Below, piece by piece: positions 62,871-64,000 of a stretch of 64,000 nt of DNA. Under the pieces are notes generated by a model, which saw only the letters and a program-made list of their open reading frames with translations, was not told the DNA's origin and ran no database searches. Source of the DNA: Thalassolituus maritimus (lineage in GTDB: Bacteria; Pseudomonadota; Gammaproteobacteria; Pseudomonadales; Oceanobacteraceae). The stretch's first letter is position 1; the number at the start of each line of letters is the position of its first letter. Position numbers and translations under genes: made by a program. The DNA is taken from assembly GCA_913019975.1 (NCBI GenBank), contig CAJWBH010000006.1, positions 114,285 to 178,284 on the forward strand, written 5' to 3'.

Positions 62871-63095
62871 TCAAGACTTCGAATGCCACGAAATATCCAC
62901 TTCACGATGCTGCGCTACGCAGTCGCGCAGGTACAGGTTGATCAGGCTCTGATAGGGGATGCCTTTTTCTTCGGCCATGTCTTTAAGGTATTCAATCACG
63001 TCTTCGCTCAGGCGCATGGTGACTGATTTCTTCAGTTTTGAAGCGTAAGGATTTTTACGCGACTTCATTTCTGATAAATCGTACTCATCTTTCAT
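62871..63095 (-). CDS. CopG/BrnA-type antitoxin-like ribbon-helix-helix protein
   Basis: The 74-residue protein has KNPYASKLKKSVTMRLSEDV followed by YLKDMAEEKGIPYQSLINLY, the signature of BrnA/CopG antitoxins. No BrnT toxin gene lies beside it. Instead it follows the HigA-like gene by 34 bp on the same strand. It may be a solitary antitoxin or a third member of the toxin-antitoxin operon. Confidence 0.8.
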   Translation of the reverse strand: MKDEYDLSEMKSRKNPYASKLKKSVTMRLSEDVIEYLKDMAEEKGIPYQSLINLYLRDCVAQHREVDISWHSKS

Positions 63096-63129
63096 CGAAT
63101 ACCCCCATTTTACGAAAGCTTCGTTCTAA

Positions 63130-63417
63130 TCAGTCCGCCAGCGCCCGCAACACCAGCTCAGGCTCCCTCGCCACAACATTCAGCAATACCAAAGCCGGAC
63201 CTTGAGGGGAGCGATCACCGCGCTCCCAGTGGCGCAGGGTACTGACGCTGATGCCAAAGGCAGATGCAAACTCATTCTGTGACATATCCAGTTTTGCCCG
63301 GATAGCCTTAACATCTAAAGGGCCAAACTCATGTATGACGGCTTTTTGGGATTTGCCCTTAGAAAACTCGACGGCTTCTTTCAGCCCTTGTTCGATACTT
63401 GCGAATGCATTCCTCAT
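63130..63417 (-). CDS. HigA/NadS-type helix-turn-helix antitoxin
   Basis: The 95-residue protein starts MRNAFASIEQGLKEAVEFSK and has an XRE helix-turn-helix (LDMSQNEFASAFGISVSTLRHWERG, then PQGPALVLLNVV). This is the HigA/NadS pattern: an antitoxin and repressor encoded after its toxin gene, which it overlaps by 59 bp. In-frame ATGs also lie two and four codons earlier; the family start favours 63417. Confidence 0.85.
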   Translation of the reverse strand: MRNAFASIEQGLKEAVEFSKGKSQKAVIHEFGPLDVKAIRAKLDMSQNEFASAFGISVSTLRHWERGDRSPQGPALVLLNVVAREPELVLRALAD

Positions 63418-63751
63418 CAACATCACCATAATGCTTACGTAACAGGTCGGTGAGTCTGGCCAGGTCGTTTCGCTCAGCCTTGCTGAGATTAGCCTTTTCA
63501 CCCTTCCCAAAAACAGTCAGAAGAAAGAGGGGCATGGTTCCGTTATGGTAGAAGTACACGACACGTGCACCACCGCTTTTACCTCGCCCTTGAGCAGACC
63601 ACCGTAGCTTTCGTATTCCGCCAGTTCCTTGCAGGATGTCGCCAGCCATAGGATGACGTGCTAAGTAATTGATAATACTCAGCTTCTCTTCATCCGTGAA
63701 AAGATTGCTAGCTCGCTTCTGAAATTCAGGGAGCTCTACAATTGTCTGCAT
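63359..63751 (-). CDS. RelE/HigB-type toxin
   Basis: The 130-residue protein has a RelE/ParE-superfamily fold with TIVELPEFQKRASNLFTDEE, GGIRKLRWSAQGRGKSGGAR, VVYFYHNGTMPLFLLTVFGK and GEKANLSKAER. These are typical of the HigB2/NadT group, which cleave ribosome-associated mRNA. The toxin gene comes first and the antitoxin gene follows with overlap, as in higBA. Its C-terminal end is Arg-rich. Confidence 0.87.
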   Translation of the reverse strand: MQTIVELPEFQKRASNLFTDEEKLSIINYLARHPMAGDILQGTGGIRKLRWSAQGRGKSGGARVVYFYHNGTMPLFLLTVFGKGEKANLSKAERNDLARLTDLLRKHYGDVDEECIRKYRTRAERSRRVF

Positions 63752-63762
63752 GGTTATTAGTG

Positions 63763-63779
63763 TAATCCAATGGATTATA
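63763..63779 (-). promoter_or_regulatory. Promoter/operator of the toxin-antitoxin operon
   Basis: On the minus strand TATAAT (63779-63774) is the likely -10. The palindrome TAATCC-att-GGATTA (63777-63763) overlaps it, 12 bp before the toxin ATG. This suits repression by the HigA-like protein. Confidence 0.6.
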
Positions 63780-63849
63780 CTTCAGCTAGATGCAGGCATA
63801 ATAGTCCGGTTTACATAGACGTCACAGCGCCGGTCACTGCTGAGGTTGT

Positions 63850-63888
63850 TCGCGAATAGCCACGCAAGCTGGCTGAATCGCTCCTATA
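63850..63888 (-). repeat. REP-like palindromic element, copy 2 (inverted)
   Basis: This is the reverse complement of copy 1 with two base differences. It lies about 100 bp outside the toxin gene. The pair encloses all of the 61.7-63.8 kb accessory genes. The remaining bases to 64000 hold nothing I can assign. Confidence 0.8.
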
Positions 63889-64000
63889 GGGTGGTTTGAA
63901 GCCTGAACCGTGTATTGTCCGATACGCTGTCGGGAATAAGATTCTCTTATATGGACCCGTCCCGTTGTTGCAAGCCATTTCGACGTTTCAGATTGAGATT

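Overview
The window is 64 kb of chromosome from a gammaproteobacterium. PurL, SlyD, DeaD, MltF, TadA, KefF/KefC, PpnP and LeuA all look gammaproteobacterial. The xylene/alkane-monooxygenase-type hydroxylase, the short-chain amide uptake operon and the compact ethanolamine genes suggest a marine or environmental Oceanospirillales/Pseudomonadales-like organism; that placement is an inference. There is no plasmid backbone, prophage, CRISPR array, rRNA or tRNA that I can support. Genes are dense on both strands and often overlap by 1-13 bases.

Layout. 1-4 kb: end of an ABC-F ATPase gene (ybiT-like), a CvfB-type S1 protein, a parvulin and several small conserved proteins. 4.2-9.4 kb: a PAS-PAS-GGDEF-EAL protein, PpnP and the RNA helicase DeaD. 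9.4-22.8 kb: a large short-chain amide locus. On the minus strand a tight nine-gene operon encodes a Tat-type binding protein, two permeases and two ATPases of a Urt/Fmd-type ABC importer, then aliphatic amidase AmiE, the AmiB Clp-like ATPase, formamidase FmdA and FmdB. Divergently transcribed are a very large sensor (NCS1 transporter-like domain, Cys-rich module, histidine kinase and receiver in one chain) and a LuxR-type response regulator. Three helically phased 17-bp direct repeats lie in the divergent promoter region. I regard this as the most coherent candidate for an undescribed regulatory system here: a transporter-derived sensor kinase controlling amide import and hydrolysis.

22.9-26.8 kb: a glutathione S-transferase, a flavodoxin-fold oxidoreductase and a ferredoxin-reductase/AlkB-XylM hydroxylase pair preceded by a palindromic operator. 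26.9-37.7 kb: a type I restriction-modification island with its own sigma70-like promoter overlapped by an inverted repeat. Besides HsdM (915 aa, long C-terminal extension), HsdS and HsdR it holds a small DUF4258-like protein, a degenerate N6-methyltransferase fused to an HsdS-like domain, a short AlbA/Schlafen-like protein with a 7 x 7-residue repeat, and a zinc metallopeptidase. 37.8-42.8 kb: a microcompartment-free ethanolamine module (AraC regulator, EutB, EutC, permease).

42.9-61.3 kb: mostly housekeeping genes: a UvrD-like helicase, SlyD, a FAN1-type VRR-NUC nuclease, LeuA with a divergent Lrp-family regulator, an orphan histidine kinase, YciH, KefF-KefC, TadA, MltF and PurL. 61.3-64 kb: a small accessory patch with an FMN reductase, a GNAT acetyltransferase and a RelE/HigA-type toxin-antitoxin pair with an extra CopG/BrnA-like protein. 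It is flanked by two inverted copies of a REP-like palindromic element, with another REP-like element after purL.
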